In this document: in pieces, positions 1 through 7,943 of the stretch
Layout of the letters: the number at the start of each line of letters is the position of its first letter
Numbering within the stretch: position 1 is the first letter of the stretch
Source of the DNA: Myceligenerans pegani
Lineage (GTDB): Bacteria; Actinomycetota; Actinomycetes; Actinomycetales; Cellulomonadaceae
Length of the DNA stretch: 64,000 nt
Assembly (NCBI RefSeq): GCF_014892515.1
Contig: NZ_JADBGR010000095.1
Coordinates: 1 to 64,000, forward strand
Direction: 5' to 3'
Made by a program: the position numbers and the translations under genes
The notes under the pieces: model-generated
The model's input: the letters and a program-made list of their open reading frames with translations, nothing else
Databases searched by the model: none
Told to the model about the DNA's origin: nothing

Positions 1-56
1 CCCCACCCCACCGCAGCAACCCGGCCAACAGTGCTACGCCAAGAGCGCCACCACCC

Positions 57-1421
57 TCACCACGAGGCGTTGCGCGCCAGCTCCAACGCCATCTCCTGCC
101 ACCACGCCCCCGCCGAGGGCCCCCCGTTGCACGTCCCGTCGGACTCGCCCGGGAGCTTCACCCAGAGCAGTGCGTCGAGGTTCGTCCCGTCGTCGACCAC
201 CGTCGGCCGCTCACCGAGGGCGCGTCCCCTCGGGTTGCACCAGGTATCGCCGGGGCCGTTGCCGTTGCGCGATGTGTCGATGACGTACGGACGCCCGCCG
301 ATCTGCGCCGAGACCTGCTCGCCGTACGCCTTCGCCTCGGCCGTCGTCCGGTAGTTCGACGTGTTCAGGGCGAACCCGACGGCATCGGCGAAGCCGACCT
401 GCTGCAGACGGCTCGCGGCCTCGCCGGCACTCAGCCAGGCGGAGTGCCCCGCGTCGATGTACACGCGGGCGCCCGCGTCGGTGAGCGAGTTCGCGGCATA
501 CCGGAGGAAGCCGATCCGGTCGCCCTGTCCGTCGCAGTCGCCGAGCTGGGCGAGAGCGTCGGGCTCCAGGATCACCCACGGCTCTCCCTGGATCCCCGAG
601 GCGACCGTGTCGACCCACTGCGCGTACTCGCTCTCCTCGACGCCGCCGCCGGAGTGGCTGCCGCAGTCGCGGCCCGGGATCGCGTACACGGTGAGTACGG
701 GGATCTTGCCCGCCGCGACGGCGCGGGAGGTGTAGTCGACGACCTCCTGGCGGGCGTGTTCGGGGTCGACCCAGTTGCCCACCCAGTAGGACTGCGGCGT
801 CAGCGCGATCTTCTCCAGCAGCGCCTTGTCCGTGCCCGACGCCGCCTGCCACGCGTCGTACGCCTGGTTGCCCGTGTCGACGTAGAACTCGCCGGCCGGC
901 TGTGTCGGGTCGTCGGTCGGGTCGTCGGTCGGGTCAACGGTCGGGTCGTCCGTCGGGTCGTCGCTGGGGTCGTCGGTCGGCTCGCCACCGACGTCGCCCG
1001 TGCACGTCGTGCCGTTCATCGCGAAGGACGACGGCGTGCCGGCCGTTCCGCTCCCGATGAACCCGAACGACGCGGAGCCGCCCGTGCCGAGACCGCCGTT
1101 CCAGCCGACGTCGGATGCGCTCACTCCGCTGCCGGACTGCGTCACGTCGGCGTTCCATGCCTGCGTGATGCCTTCCCCGCCGGTGAACTGCCAGGTCAGC
1201 TCCCAGCCGGAGACGGCGTCGCCCAGGTTGGTCACGGTGACGTCGGCCTGGAAGCCGCCGCCCCACGAGTTCGTGATGCGGTACTCGACGTCGCAGCCCT
1301 CGGCTGCCGCGGCGCTGGTGGCGGCGACGGTCGCCGCGGTGAGGGCGCCTCCGGTGCCCAGCGAGACGACGGCGGCCAGTGCGGCCCACCTCGCTCGTCG
1401 TCGGGAACTCGAGGTACGCAT
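57..1421 (-). CDS. GH6 cellulase with N-terminal CBM2
   Basis: Secreted 454-residue glycoside hydrolase family 6 enzyme that should cleave beta-1,4-glucan in cellulose outside the cell. An Arg-rich signal peptide ends near residue 40 (TSAAAA). A CBM2 cellulose-binding module spans about residues 43-140, bounded by Cys43 and Cys140, followed by an Asp-Pro-Thr linker (about 142-176) and the GH6 domain to the C-terminus. Asp252 (PGRDCG), Asp288 (ILEPDAL) and Asp428 (PGESDG) match the acidic residues of GH6 enzymes such as Cellulomonas CenA, which has the same CBM2-linker-GH6 order. The start at 1421 follows GAAGGAGA at good spacing; an upstream in-frame Met at 1538 lacks this. Endo- versus exo-action cannot be decided from sequence alone. 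Confidence 0.93.
   Translation of the reverse strand: MRTSSSRRRARWAALAAVVSLGTGGALTAATVAATSAAAAEGCDVEYRITNSWGGGFQADVTVTNLGDAVSGWELTWQFTGGEGITQAWNADVTQSGSGVSASDVGWNGGLGTGGSASFGFIGSGTAGTPSSFAMNGTTCTGDVGGEPTDDPSDDPTDDPTVDPTDDPTDDPTQPAGEFYVDTGNQAYDAWQAASGTDKALLEKIALTPQSYWVGNWVDPEHARQEVVDYTSRAVAAGKIPVLTVYAIPGRDCGSHSGGGVEESEYAQWVDTVASGIQGEPWVILEPDALAQLGDCDGQGDRIGFLRYAANSLTDAGARVYIDAGHSAWLSAGEAASRLQQVGFADAVGFALNTSNYRTTAEAKAYGEQVSAQIGGRPYVIDTSRNGNGPGDTWCNPRGRALGERPTVVDDGTNLDALLWVKLPGESDGTCNGGPSAGAWWQEMALELARNASW
918..998. repeat. Tandem repeat coding the GH6 linker
   Basis: Short units of the type GTCGGTCGGGTCGTC repeat here and encode the acidic DPTDDPT linker. The same units recur in the mannanase linker near 12025-12100 and, as a DPPTDPT variant, in the surface protein near 6815-6930. 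Confidence 0.8.
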
Positions 1422-1734
1422 GGGGATCTCCTTCGATCGGTGCTGTTCCAGCCAGACCGTACGGAGGCACGCCCGTGCACCGGCACCCGACGAACCGTTT
1501 AGACACGTGACCTGCGCGGGAAGCCGCCACAGGCCCACAACCCGGTCATGGAAGAACCCGCCACCAGATCGACGTGTCGTACAACTTCACATTGTCGCGA
1601 ATCTGTGTAACAGTTTTCCCACGGCGCCCCGCACGGGGCGCCGGCCAACTTCACCAAGCAGCACTTCACCAAGCAGCACTGCACCAGCACCACGCAGGCA
1701 GCCCCCGAGCACACAGCCACCGGAGGTCAGCAAC
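1422..1734. other. Intergenic region with hairpin and tandem repeat
   Basis: About 310 bases between the GH6 gene (leftward) and a tiny gene (rightward). It should hold both promoters. Visible structure is a 10-bp perfect hairpin at 1622-1643 (arms CGGCGCCCCG and CGGGGCGCCG) and a 15-bp tandem duplication at 1650-1679. I see no CebR-type operator and no convincing -35/-10 pair. Confidence 0.6.
1650..1679. repeat. Perfect 15-bp tandem duplication
   Basis: TTCACCAAGCAGCAC occurs twice back to back, just upstream of the small gene at 1735. A recent slippage duplication or a paired protein-binding site are both possible. Confidence 0.75.
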
Positions 1735-1950
1735 GTGACGCATTCGAATCGCTCGACCGCGACGCAGAGCACGAATTGGGCGCTCGCCCGTTCCCGGGGC
1801 TCGAACCCCGCAAGGCTGCTGGAGCTGAGGGTCGGCGGATTCGGCCGGCGCGAGTTCCTCACCATGGCCGGCATCGGGTCGGCCGCCACCGCGATCTGCA
1901 TTGCGATCGCCGCGCTCGATCCCGCGCTCTTCTTCGGTTCCTCCTGGTGA
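1735..1950 (+). CDS. Tiny protein with Tat-like signal
   Basis: A 71-residue protein of unknown function. The GTG start is preceded by GGAGG with eight bases between, which is why I accept it as a gene. Residues 37-44 (GRREFLTM) followed by a hydrophobic Ala/Ile stretch to about residue 60 look like a twin-arginine signal, but only about ten residues follow it (ending FFGSSW). It could be a small membrane peptide, an orphan Tat signal left by deletion of a secreted protein, or a chance frame. It lies divergent from the GH6 gene. Confidence 0.45.
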   Translation: MTHSNRSTATQSTNWALARSRGSNPARLLELRVGGFGRREFLTMAGIGSAATAICIAIAALDPALFFGSSW

Positions 1951-2132
1951 ACCGTCCCGGTTGAGCCCTGCCCGCGCGAGCCCTCGCGGACGCGGCCACC
2001 ACATGCCGCCCTGGGCGGCGACCTCAGGCCGACGGGCCCGGACAACGGCGTTCGGGCCCGTTTCCTCTGCCCTCCGGAAAATTCCCGTGACCTGTGGTGA
2101 CGTCGGCCATGGCCGCCGCCGTCCGCGCTCAC

Positions 2133-2138
2133 TACGCT
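2133..2138 (+). promoter_or_regulatory. Leaderless -10 hexamer, GNAT gene
   Basis: TACGCT fits the actinobacterial TANNNT -10 and lies six bases before the ATG at 2145; no Shine-Dalgarno is seen, consistent with a leaderless mRNA. Confidence 0.4.
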
Positions 2139-2144
2139 GAGGCG

Positions 2145-2435
2145 ATGACCGAGCTCGAGTACGACGTCGTCGACAACATCGACGCCTCACGCTACGAGGC
2201 CCGCCTGACCGGCGGAGCCGTGGCGGGCTTCCTGGAGTACCGCACCGAGGGCGACAGGATCGTCATGCCCTCCACCGTCGTGAACCCGCAGCACCGCGGG
2301 TACGGCGTCGCCGCCCGCCTGGCACGGACGGCCCTGGAGGACGCCCGGGCGGCGGGCAAGAAGGTGGAGCCGATCTGCTGGTACGTGGCGGAGTACATCG
2401 AGAAGCACCCCGAGTACGCGGACCTCGTCGGTTAG
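2145..2435 (+). CDS. Short GNAT N-acetyltransferase
   Basis: A 96-residue single-domain GNAT protein of the small COG2388 type, which transfers acetyl from acetyl-CoA to an unknown amine. The acetyl-CoA loop is seen as NPQHRGYGVAARL (about residues 47-59) and the family C-terminus as PICWYVAEYIEKHPEYADLV. I start at 2145 because a -10-like hexamer lies six bases upstream and because family members begin near here; an in-frame ATG at 2109 would add residues without a ribosome site. It is a single gene ahead of pgm. Confidence 0.8.
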   Translation: MTELEYDVVDNIDASRYEARLTGGAVAGFLEYRTEGDRIVMPSTVVNPQHRGYGVAARLARTALEDARAAGKKVEPICWYVAEYIEKHPEYADLVG

Positions 2436-2482
2436 ACGGGCGCGAGACTCCGTGAGGTGCGCGGACCTGGCACTATCGACCT

Positions 2483-4171
2483 ATGCACCCGCGCGCCGGA
2501 ACTGTTGCGACCGCTGACGACCTGATCGACGTCGACCAGGTGGTCGGCGCCTACTACGACCTCACGCCCGACCCCGCGGATCCCGCCCAGCGGGTCGTGT
2601 TCGGCACGTCCGGGCACCGGGGTTCCAGCCTCGACACCGCGTTCAACGAGGCCCACATCATCGCGACGACGGCGGCGATCGTCGAGTACCGCCGCGCGCA
2701 GGGCACCGACGGGCCGCTGTTCATCGGACGCGACACGCACGCGTTGTCGCTGCCCGCGTGGCAGACCGCGCTCGAGGTGCTCGCGGCGGCCGGAGTCACC
2801 GTCATGGTCGACGCGCGAGACTCCTACACGCCCACCCCCGCGGTCTCGCAGTCGATCCTTCTGCACAACGAGGCCCTCTCCGAGGCCGGCGTGCGCACCT
2901 CCGGCCCGGGCCTGGCGGACGGCATCGTCGTCACGCCCAGCCACAACCCGCCCCGCGACGGCGGGTTCAAGTACAACCCGCCGCACGGTGGCCCCGCCGG
3001 CTCGGAGGCGACCGGATGGATCGCCGGCCGCGCGAACGAGATCCTGGCCTCCGGCGCGGGTACGATCGCGCGGGTCTCGCTCGAGGCCGCGCTGGGCGCG
3101 GAGACGACGCACCGGCACGACTTCCTCTCCACCTACGTCGACGACCTGGCGACGGTGCTCGACCTGGAGGCGATCCGGTCGGCCGGCGTGCGGATCGGTG
3201 CGGACCCGCTGGGCGGGGCGTCCGTCGAGTACTGGGGAGCGATCGGCGAGCGTTACGGCCTCGACCTGACCGTCGTGAATCCGCAGGTGGACCCGCGATG
3301 GGCGTTCATGACGCTCGACCACGACGGCAGGATCCGGATGGACTGCTCGTCGCCCTCGGCGATGGCGTCCCTGGTGGCGCGCATGAACCCGGCCGACGGC
3401 ACGAGCGCGCCGTACGACATCGCCACGGGGAACGACGCCGACTCCGACCGGCACGGCATCGTCACCCCCGACGCGGGGCTGATGAACCCCAACCACTACC
3501 TCGCCGCGGCGATCCGGTATCTCTTCTCGGGGGCGCGCCCGGAGTGGCCGGCGTCGGCCTCGATCGGGAAGACCCTCGTGTCGTCGTCGCTCATCGACCG
3601 GGTCGCGGGCGATCTCGGACGGCGGGTCGTCGAGGTCCCGGTCGGGTTCAAGTGGTTCGTGCCCGGCCTGCTGTCGGGTGACGTCGCGTTCGGCGGCGAG
3701 GAGTCTGCCGGGGCGTCGTTCCTGCGCCGCGACGGACGGGTGTGGAGCACGGACAAGGACGGGCTGCTGCTGGCGCTGCTCGCCTCCGAGATGCTCGCCA
3801 CCACCGGGAAGACTCCGTCACAGCACCACGCGGACCTCGTGCGGCGGCACGGCGACTCCTGGTACGCGCGCGTCGATGCTCCGGCGACCCGCGAGGAGAA
3901 GGCGGCTCTGGCCGCGCTGTCGCCGTCGGACGTCACGGCGGCCGCGGTGGCCGGGCAGCCGATCACGGCGGCCTTGACCGAGGCCCCCGGGAACGGCGCG
4001 AAGATCGGTGGGCTCAAGGTGACGACGAAGGACGCGTGGTTCGCGGCGCGGCCGTCCGGCACGGAGGACGTGTACAAGATCTACGCCGAATCGTTCCTCT
4101 CGGCGGACCACCTGACGGAGGTCCAGGCGGCCGCACGTGAGGTCGTGAGCGGGGCGCTCGCCGGGCGATGA
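2483..4171 (+). CDS. pgm: Phosphoglucomutase, alpha-D-glucose specific
   Basis: Cytosolic 562-residue phosphoglucomutase interconverting glucose 1-phosphate and glucose 6-phosphate, linking glycogen and cell-wall sugar metabolism to glycolysis. The phosphoserine loop is TPSHNPP with Ser153, the Mg-binding loop is DADSDRHG near residue 318, the sugar loop is GGEESAG near 410, and the phosphate-binding C-terminal motif is RPSGTED near 524. Length fits the 545-560 residue alpha-specific bacterial family. CACTAT six bases before the ATG is a weak leaderless -10. A perfect 12-bp hairpin terminator follows at 4231. Confidence 0.95.
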   Translation: MHPRAGTVATADDLIDVDQVVGAYYDLTPDPADPAQRVVFGTSGHRGSSLDTAFNEAHIIATTAAIVEYRRAQGTDGPLFIGRDTHALSLPAWQTALEVLAAAGVTVMVDARDSYTPTPAVSQSILLHNEALSEAGVRTSGPGLADGIVVTPSHNPPRDGGFKYNPPHGGPAGSEATGWIAGRANEILASGAGTIARVSLEAALGAETTHRHDFLSTYVDDLATVLDLEAIRSAGVRIGADPLGGASVEYWGAIGERYGLDLTVVNPQVDPRWAFMTLDHDGRIRMDCSSPSAMASLVARMNPADGTSAPYDIATGNDADSDRHGIVTPDAGLMNPNHYLAAAIRYLFSGARPEWPASASIGKTLVSSSLIDRVAGDLGRRVVEVPVGFKWFVPGLLSGDVAFGGEESAGASFLRRDGRVWSTDKDGLLLALLASEMLATTGKTPSQHHADLVRRHGDSWYARVDAPATREEKAALAALSPSDVTAAAVAGQPITAALTEAPGNGAKIGGLKVTTKDAWFAARPSGTEDVYKIYAESFLSADHLTEVQAAAREVVSGALAGR

Positions 4172-4230
4172 CCCGGCGAGCCGGAGCCGCGGAGGGCCGG
4201 CCGGACAACCCGCGGGAGCATCGGCCGGCG

Positions 4231-4257
4231 TGATCGGTGCCGCCGCGGCACCGATCA
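4231..4257 (+). terminator. Terminator after pgm
   Basis: Perfect 12-bp stem (TGATCGGTGCCG / CGGCACCGATCA) with a 3-base loop, followed by CATCTTTCTC. It lies 60 bases after the pgm stop. Confidence 0.75.
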
Positions 4258-4368
4258 CATCTTTCTCAGCTACTTTGCGTGCGCCCGCGGATCCAGCCTT
4301 GATACGTTGCTGAGGCTTTCACTCGATCTTCACGTCGGGTCGTCCTCGGGGCGGCCCCAAGGAGACCC

Positions 4369-4824
4369 ATGCTCGTCTTCATCGTTCTCGGCATCCTCGG
4401 ACTCATCCTCGGCCTGCTCTCGGTCACTCTCGGTGATCTCTTCGAGCTCGGCGACGGCGCCCTGTCCGGCACCTCGCTCGGCGCCGGCCTCTTGCTGTTC
4501 GGCGCCACGGGCGCCGTGGTGACGTCGTCCGGTCTACCGGTCGTCGCCACCTACCCGATCGCGGCCGTCATCGGGCTCGCCGTGATCCTGCTCGTGAACC
4601 TCCTGCTGAAGCGGCTGCGGCAGTCCGACGACGCGACCCCGAGATCGGTCGTCGGGCAGCAGGGCGCGGTGACCTCCGAGGTGTCGACGGCGCACGGCGA
4701 GGTGTCGCTCGACAACGAGCTGGAGACCCGGATGGCCTTCGCGGACGGGCCGATCCCGCAGGGCGCCCGGGTCACCGTCGTCGAGCAGCACGGCAGCCGC
4801 GTGAAGGTCACGCCGGCCGAATGA
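4369..4824 (+). CDS. NfeD-like membrane protein
   Basis: A 151-residue NfeD-family protein. Residues 2-24 and about 36-80 are hydrophobic membrane segments separated by a short acidic loop, and the C-terminal 60 residues form the small OB-fold domain (GQQGAVTSEV, then IPQGARVTVVEQHGSRVKV). NfeD proteins are partners of SPFH proteins, and the flotillin-like gene follows 116 bases downstream on the same strand, so the two probably form a membrane-microdomain operon. The ATG follows CCAAGGAGACCC, a strong ribosome site. Confidence 0.85.
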   Translation: MLVFIVLGILGLILGLLSVTLGDLFELGDGALSGTSLGAGLLLFGATGAVVTSSGLPVVATYPIAAVIGLAVILLVNLLLKRLRQSDDATPRSVVGQQGAVTSEVSTAHGEVSLDNELETRMAFADGPIPQGARVTVVEQHGSRVKVTPAE

Positions 4825-4940
4825 CCGGCGCCGAACCAGCCCCGGGCCCGTCGTCGTGAGTCCGCGCCGTCACGACCACGTGACGCTTCTCGACGGCGCG
4901 GCCCGCGCCACCCCACCAGGACGTCCAGCAAGGAGTGCAC

Positions 4941-6425
4941 ATGTCCCCTGACAGCCCGGGTCTCGTCGGCGTCATCGCCGTCGTCGCCGTCATCGTCGCC
5001 GTCGTCATCCTGATGGCGTTCGTCTCCAGCAGGATCCGGCGGGTCCCGCCGAACCAGGCGCTCATCGTCGTCGGGCGAGGCGCCGGCAAGCGCGAGGCCG
5101 ACCTGGCCAACCAGAAGGTCGTGGTCGGCGGGCGTACGTTCGTCTGGCCGGTGCTGCAGCAGGGCTTCTCCATCTCGCTGGAGCAGCGCCAGATCGGGAT
5201 CGTCGTCGAGGGCGTCGACGCGAACCGCATCAAGGTCGCGATCAAGGCGTCGGTGAACTTCAAGGTGCGCGGTGACGAGGAGGGAGTGCGCCGCGCCGCC
5301 CAGCGCTTCCTGTCCCAGCAGGACATGCTGACCGAGATCATCAAGGAGGCACTGGAGGGTTCGCTGCGCTCGATCGTGGGCGACATGACGCTCGAGGAGA
5401 TCATCTCGGACCGCAAGGGCCTGTCGGACCGCGTGGTGCAGTCCACCAAGATGGACCTCGCCGAGCAGGGCCTGCAGATCGACATCCTGAACATCTCTGA
5501 CATCTCCACGCCTGGTTCGGACTACCTGGAGAACCTGGGCCGCGCCGAGTCCGCGCGGGCCCGGCAGCTCGCCGAGGTCTCCGAGGCCGAGGCGAAGCGC
5601 ATCTCCGAGTTCGCGGTCATCGAGGCCGCCGAGCAGATCGCGCAGCGGCAGAAGGAACTGGACCTGAAGAAGGCCGCGATCAAGGCCGAGACCGACAAGG
5701 CCCAGGCCGAGGCGGAGGCCGCGGGCCAGCTCGCCCGCGCGGAGCAGGACCGGAACGTCGCCATCGAGGAGCGGGAGGCGATGGCGGAGAAGGCCCGCGT
5801 GGAGCAGGAGCGCCTCGACATCGAGATCCGCAAGCCCGCCGAGGCCCGCGCCTACGCGCAGGTCCAGGAGGCGAACGCGCGCCGCGACGCCGAGAACGCC
5901 TCGACCCAGGCCGACGCGTTCAAGCGCACCACGATCGCGGAGGCGAACAAGACGGCCGCCATCCAGGACGCGGAAGCGGCCGCCGAGGCCGTGCGCCGTG
6001 CCGGTGAGGCGGAGCGGGACAAGCAGGTCGCCCTGGCCGCCGGTATCCGGGCCGAGGGCGAGGCCCGTGCCGCCGCCGTCGAGGCCGAGGGCCGCGCCGA
6101 GGCCGCCGCCACCGACGCCAAGGCCGAGGCCCTGCGCAAGTACGGTGAGGCGGCACTGGCGCAGGAACTCATCGAGCGGCTGCCCGAGATCGTGCGCGCC
6201 GCCGCCGAGCCGATCGGCAACATCGCGGGCATGACCGTCGTCTCCACCGACGGCGCCTCCGCGCTCACGAAGAACGTGGCGAGCGTCCTCGGCGAGGGCC
6301 AGGGCGTGATCAAGCAGCTGACGGGCGTGGACATCAACGAGCTCATCAGCGGCGTCGCGGGGAAGGGCATCACCAGGCCGGCGACGGACAGTTCCCCTGC
6401 CACGGACGGGTCGGCCGCCAGGTAG
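4941..6425 (+). CDS. Flotillin-like SPFH protein
   Basis: A 494-residue flotillin-family protein that should scaffold membrane microdomains. It has one N-terminal membrane segment (about residues 7-29), an SPFH/band-7 domain to about residue 200, then a long Ala/Glu/Arg-rich coiled coil (AEAEAAGQLARAEQDR and similar heptads) and a C-terminal flotillin tail near residues 395-470. The ATG at 4941 follows AAGGAG with five bases between; a GTG at 4935 overlaps that ribosome site and is less likely. It follows an nfeD-like gene, the usual pairing. A strong hairpin at 6460 ends the operon. Confidence 0.9.
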   Translation: MSPDSPGLVGVIAVVAVIVAVVILMAFVSSRIRRVPPNQALIVVGRGAGKREADLANQKVVVGGRTFVWPVLQQGFSISLEQRQIGIVVEGVDANRIKVAIKASVNFKVRGDEEGVRRAAQRFLSQQDMLTEIIKEALEGSLRSIVGDMTLEEIISDRKGLSDRVVQSTKMDLAEQGLQIDILNISDISTPGSDYLENLGRAESARARQLAEVSEAEAKRISEFAVIEAAEQIAQRQKELDLKKAAIKAETDKAQAEAEAAGQLARAEQDRNVAIEEREAMAEKARVEQERLDIEIRKPAEARAYAQVQEANARRDAENASTQADAFKRTTIAEANKTAAIQDAEAAAEAVRRAGEAERDKQVALAAGIRAEGEARAAAVEAEGRAEAAATDAKAEALRKYGEAALAQELIERLPEIVRAAAEPIGNIAGMTVVSTDGASALTKNVASVLGEGQGVIKQLTGVDINELISGVAGKGITRPATDSSPATDGSAAR

Positions 6426-6459
6426 CGGGTCCGGCGACGGCGCACCGCCGCGGACACGG

Positions 6460-6494
6460 CGACGCCGGGTCAGCTCGTCGCTGACCCGGCGTCG
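6460..6494. terminator. Bidirectional terminator
   Basis: Perfect 14-bp stem (CGACGCCGGGTCAG and its complement) with a 7-base loop, between the convergent flotillin gene and the LAYTG surface-protein gene. It can serve both strands. Confidence 0.8.
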
Positions 6495-6529
6495 CCCGTC
6501 CCGGGCGGGCTACCGCGGCGGGGTGCCGC

Positions 6530-7375
6530 TCAGGCCTCGTCAGCCTGGAGCTTGCGGCGCAGGCCGATGAGCCCCGCGCCGGCCGCGACCAGACCGGCCG
6601 CGATGCCCGCGAGAGCACCCGACTCGCCGCCGGTGTAGGCCAGGGTGCCCGGGTTCTCGGCGACGGTGTCGGAGGCGGGCTCCACCTCGGAGATGGCGTC
6701 CTCACCCGTGTCGACCGGCGCGGTCCCCGGATCCGTCTCGACGGGGTCGTCGACCTCCTCGGCCGGCGGGGCAGGAGTCGGGTTCTCGCCCCCGCCCCCG
6801 GTGCCGCCGTCGGTCGGCGGGTCCGTCGGATCGGTCGGCGGATCGGTCGGGTCCGTGGGCGGGTCCGTCGGGTCCGTGGGCGGATCGGTCGGATCGGTCG
6901 GCGGGTCGGTCGGGTCGGTCGGCGTCTCGCCGCCGCCGCCCTCGCCGCCGCCGCCCTCACCGGGGTCGTCACCGTCGCCGCCGTCACCCGGGTCTCCCGG
7001 GTCGTCCGACGGGACGACGGCGTCGACGACGCGCTCGACCGCACCCGTCGCGCCCTCGACGATCCCGCCGACGAGACCCGGCTCGCCGTCGTCCTCGGCG
7101 GTGGTGTCGGCGTCGGCCGCGGTGGTCTCCGCATCGGTCTCGGCGGGCTCGTCCGCCTCGGCGGCCGTGCCGGTCGCGTCCGCCTCGGCGGCGGCGCGGA
7201 CCGCCTCCTGCGTCGCGCCGTCGAGGTCCAGGTCGCCGGCCTCGGTGCTGCCGCTCGTCGCGGTCGGCTCGGTGGCATCCCCCTGCTCGTCCGCCAGGGC
7301 AGCATGGCCTCCGGCGGCGACGAGCCCGCCGGCCACCACGACCGTGGTGACGAGTCGGCTGAACTTGTTCTGCAT
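6530..7375 (-). CDS. LAYTG-anchored repeat surface protein
   Basis: A 281-residue secreted, probably wall-anchored protein of unknown function. It has a signal peptide ending near residue 28 (GGHAALADE), an acidic Ala/Glu/Thr-rich segment, a DPTDPPTDPTDPPTD repeat stretch (about residues 150-185) and a C-terminal sorting signal: LAYTG, a hydrophobic segment rich in Ala/Gly, then LRRKLQADEA. LAXTG signals are used by class E sortases in high-GC actinobacteria. There is no recognisable enzyme or binding domain and no sortase gene in the window. The ATG at 7375 follows CCGGAGGAAA. It may be a wall spacer or adhesin-like stalk. Confidence 0.8.
   Translation of the reverse strand: MQNKFSRLVTTVVVAGGLVAAGGHAALADEQGDATEPTATSGSTEAGDLDLDGATQEAVRAAAEADATGTAAEADEPAETDAETTAADADTTAEDDGEPGLVGGIVEGATGAVERVVDAVVPSDDPGDPGDGGDGDDPGEGGGGEGGGGETPTDPTDPPTDPTDPPTDPTDPPTDPTDPPTDPTDPPTDGGTGGGGENPTPAPPAEEVDDPVETDPGTAPVDTGEDAISEVEPASDTVAENPGTLAYTGGESGALAGIAAGLVAAGAGLIGLRRKLQADEA
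6815..6930. repeat. Tandem repeat coding DPPTDPT
   Basis: Units of about 12 bases (GGCGGGTCGGTC and close variants) repeat and encode the Asp-Pro-Pro-Thr stalk of the surface protein. Related in sequence to the linker repeats of the GH6 and mannanase genes. Confidence 0.8.
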
Positions 7376-7943
7376 GCTCGATTTCCTCCGGTTGTTCCGT
7401 CGGACGCGTGAGTGCTCGGACGCGTGCGTCCTCAGACACTTCCGGGCAACATCCTTCACAACTCGGACGAAATAATCCAGCAATATGACCGGTTTCGATC
7501 GGCTTTTCTGAAGATTTCACGTCGACATTGCCTAGGGAGGACCCTGGGGCCGGCCCGAAGGACGAACCGGCCCCAGTGCCTCCTGCAGCGGATCGGTCCC
7601 CGTACCGCCGCCGTTCGACGACGTCCCGGATCCCGCCCGCACGGTACGGGCGTCGGCTGGAGGCGCCCCCCAGCGGCACCTCCGGCGTCGACCCCTGACA
7701 TCCGGCGGATCGCGATCCCCGATCGCGGGCACACCCCCCAGCGATACCCCGCGAAGAACCGCGAACCAGATGTCAGCCGTCCGCCGGCGACGTACCCACG
7801 GGGAACGCGCCGGCGACCAGGATCTTCCGACAACTCGACAGAACACGCACAGAAGTCATCCGTGCCGACGATATGGAGATCCGTGCACAACTGTGAACCC
7901 AATTCGCACGTCGTGCAACGGGACCGCGAAGCTCGCGCGACCT
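7376..7943. other. Intergenic region, 568 bases
   Basis: Upstream of the LAYTG protein and downstream of the VIT1 gene, both leftward. No credible gene is seen in it. It holds two direct copies of CGGACGCGTG (7401-7410 and 7417-7426), 16 bp apart, close to the surface-protein start, and a 10-bp perfect hairpin with a 13-base loop at 7544-7576. The length leaves room for a structured leader, but I cannot match a riboswitch class. Confidence 0.55.
7544..7576. other. 10-bp hairpin in leader region
   Basis: Arms CTGGGGCCGG and CCGGCCCCAG around a 13-base loop. It lies about 170 bases upstream of the surface-protein start. It could be part of a leader RNA or a distant terminator for VIT1. Confidence 0.5.

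Noticed and set aside
6815-6930. CRISPR-like regular repeats
   Set aside because: Units are about 12 bp, lack spacers and encode an in-frame Asp-Pro-Thr stalk.
7376-7943. Possible c-di-AMP or other riboswitch in the surface-protein leader
   Set aside because: The region is long and structured, but I could not match conserved core sequences of a known class.
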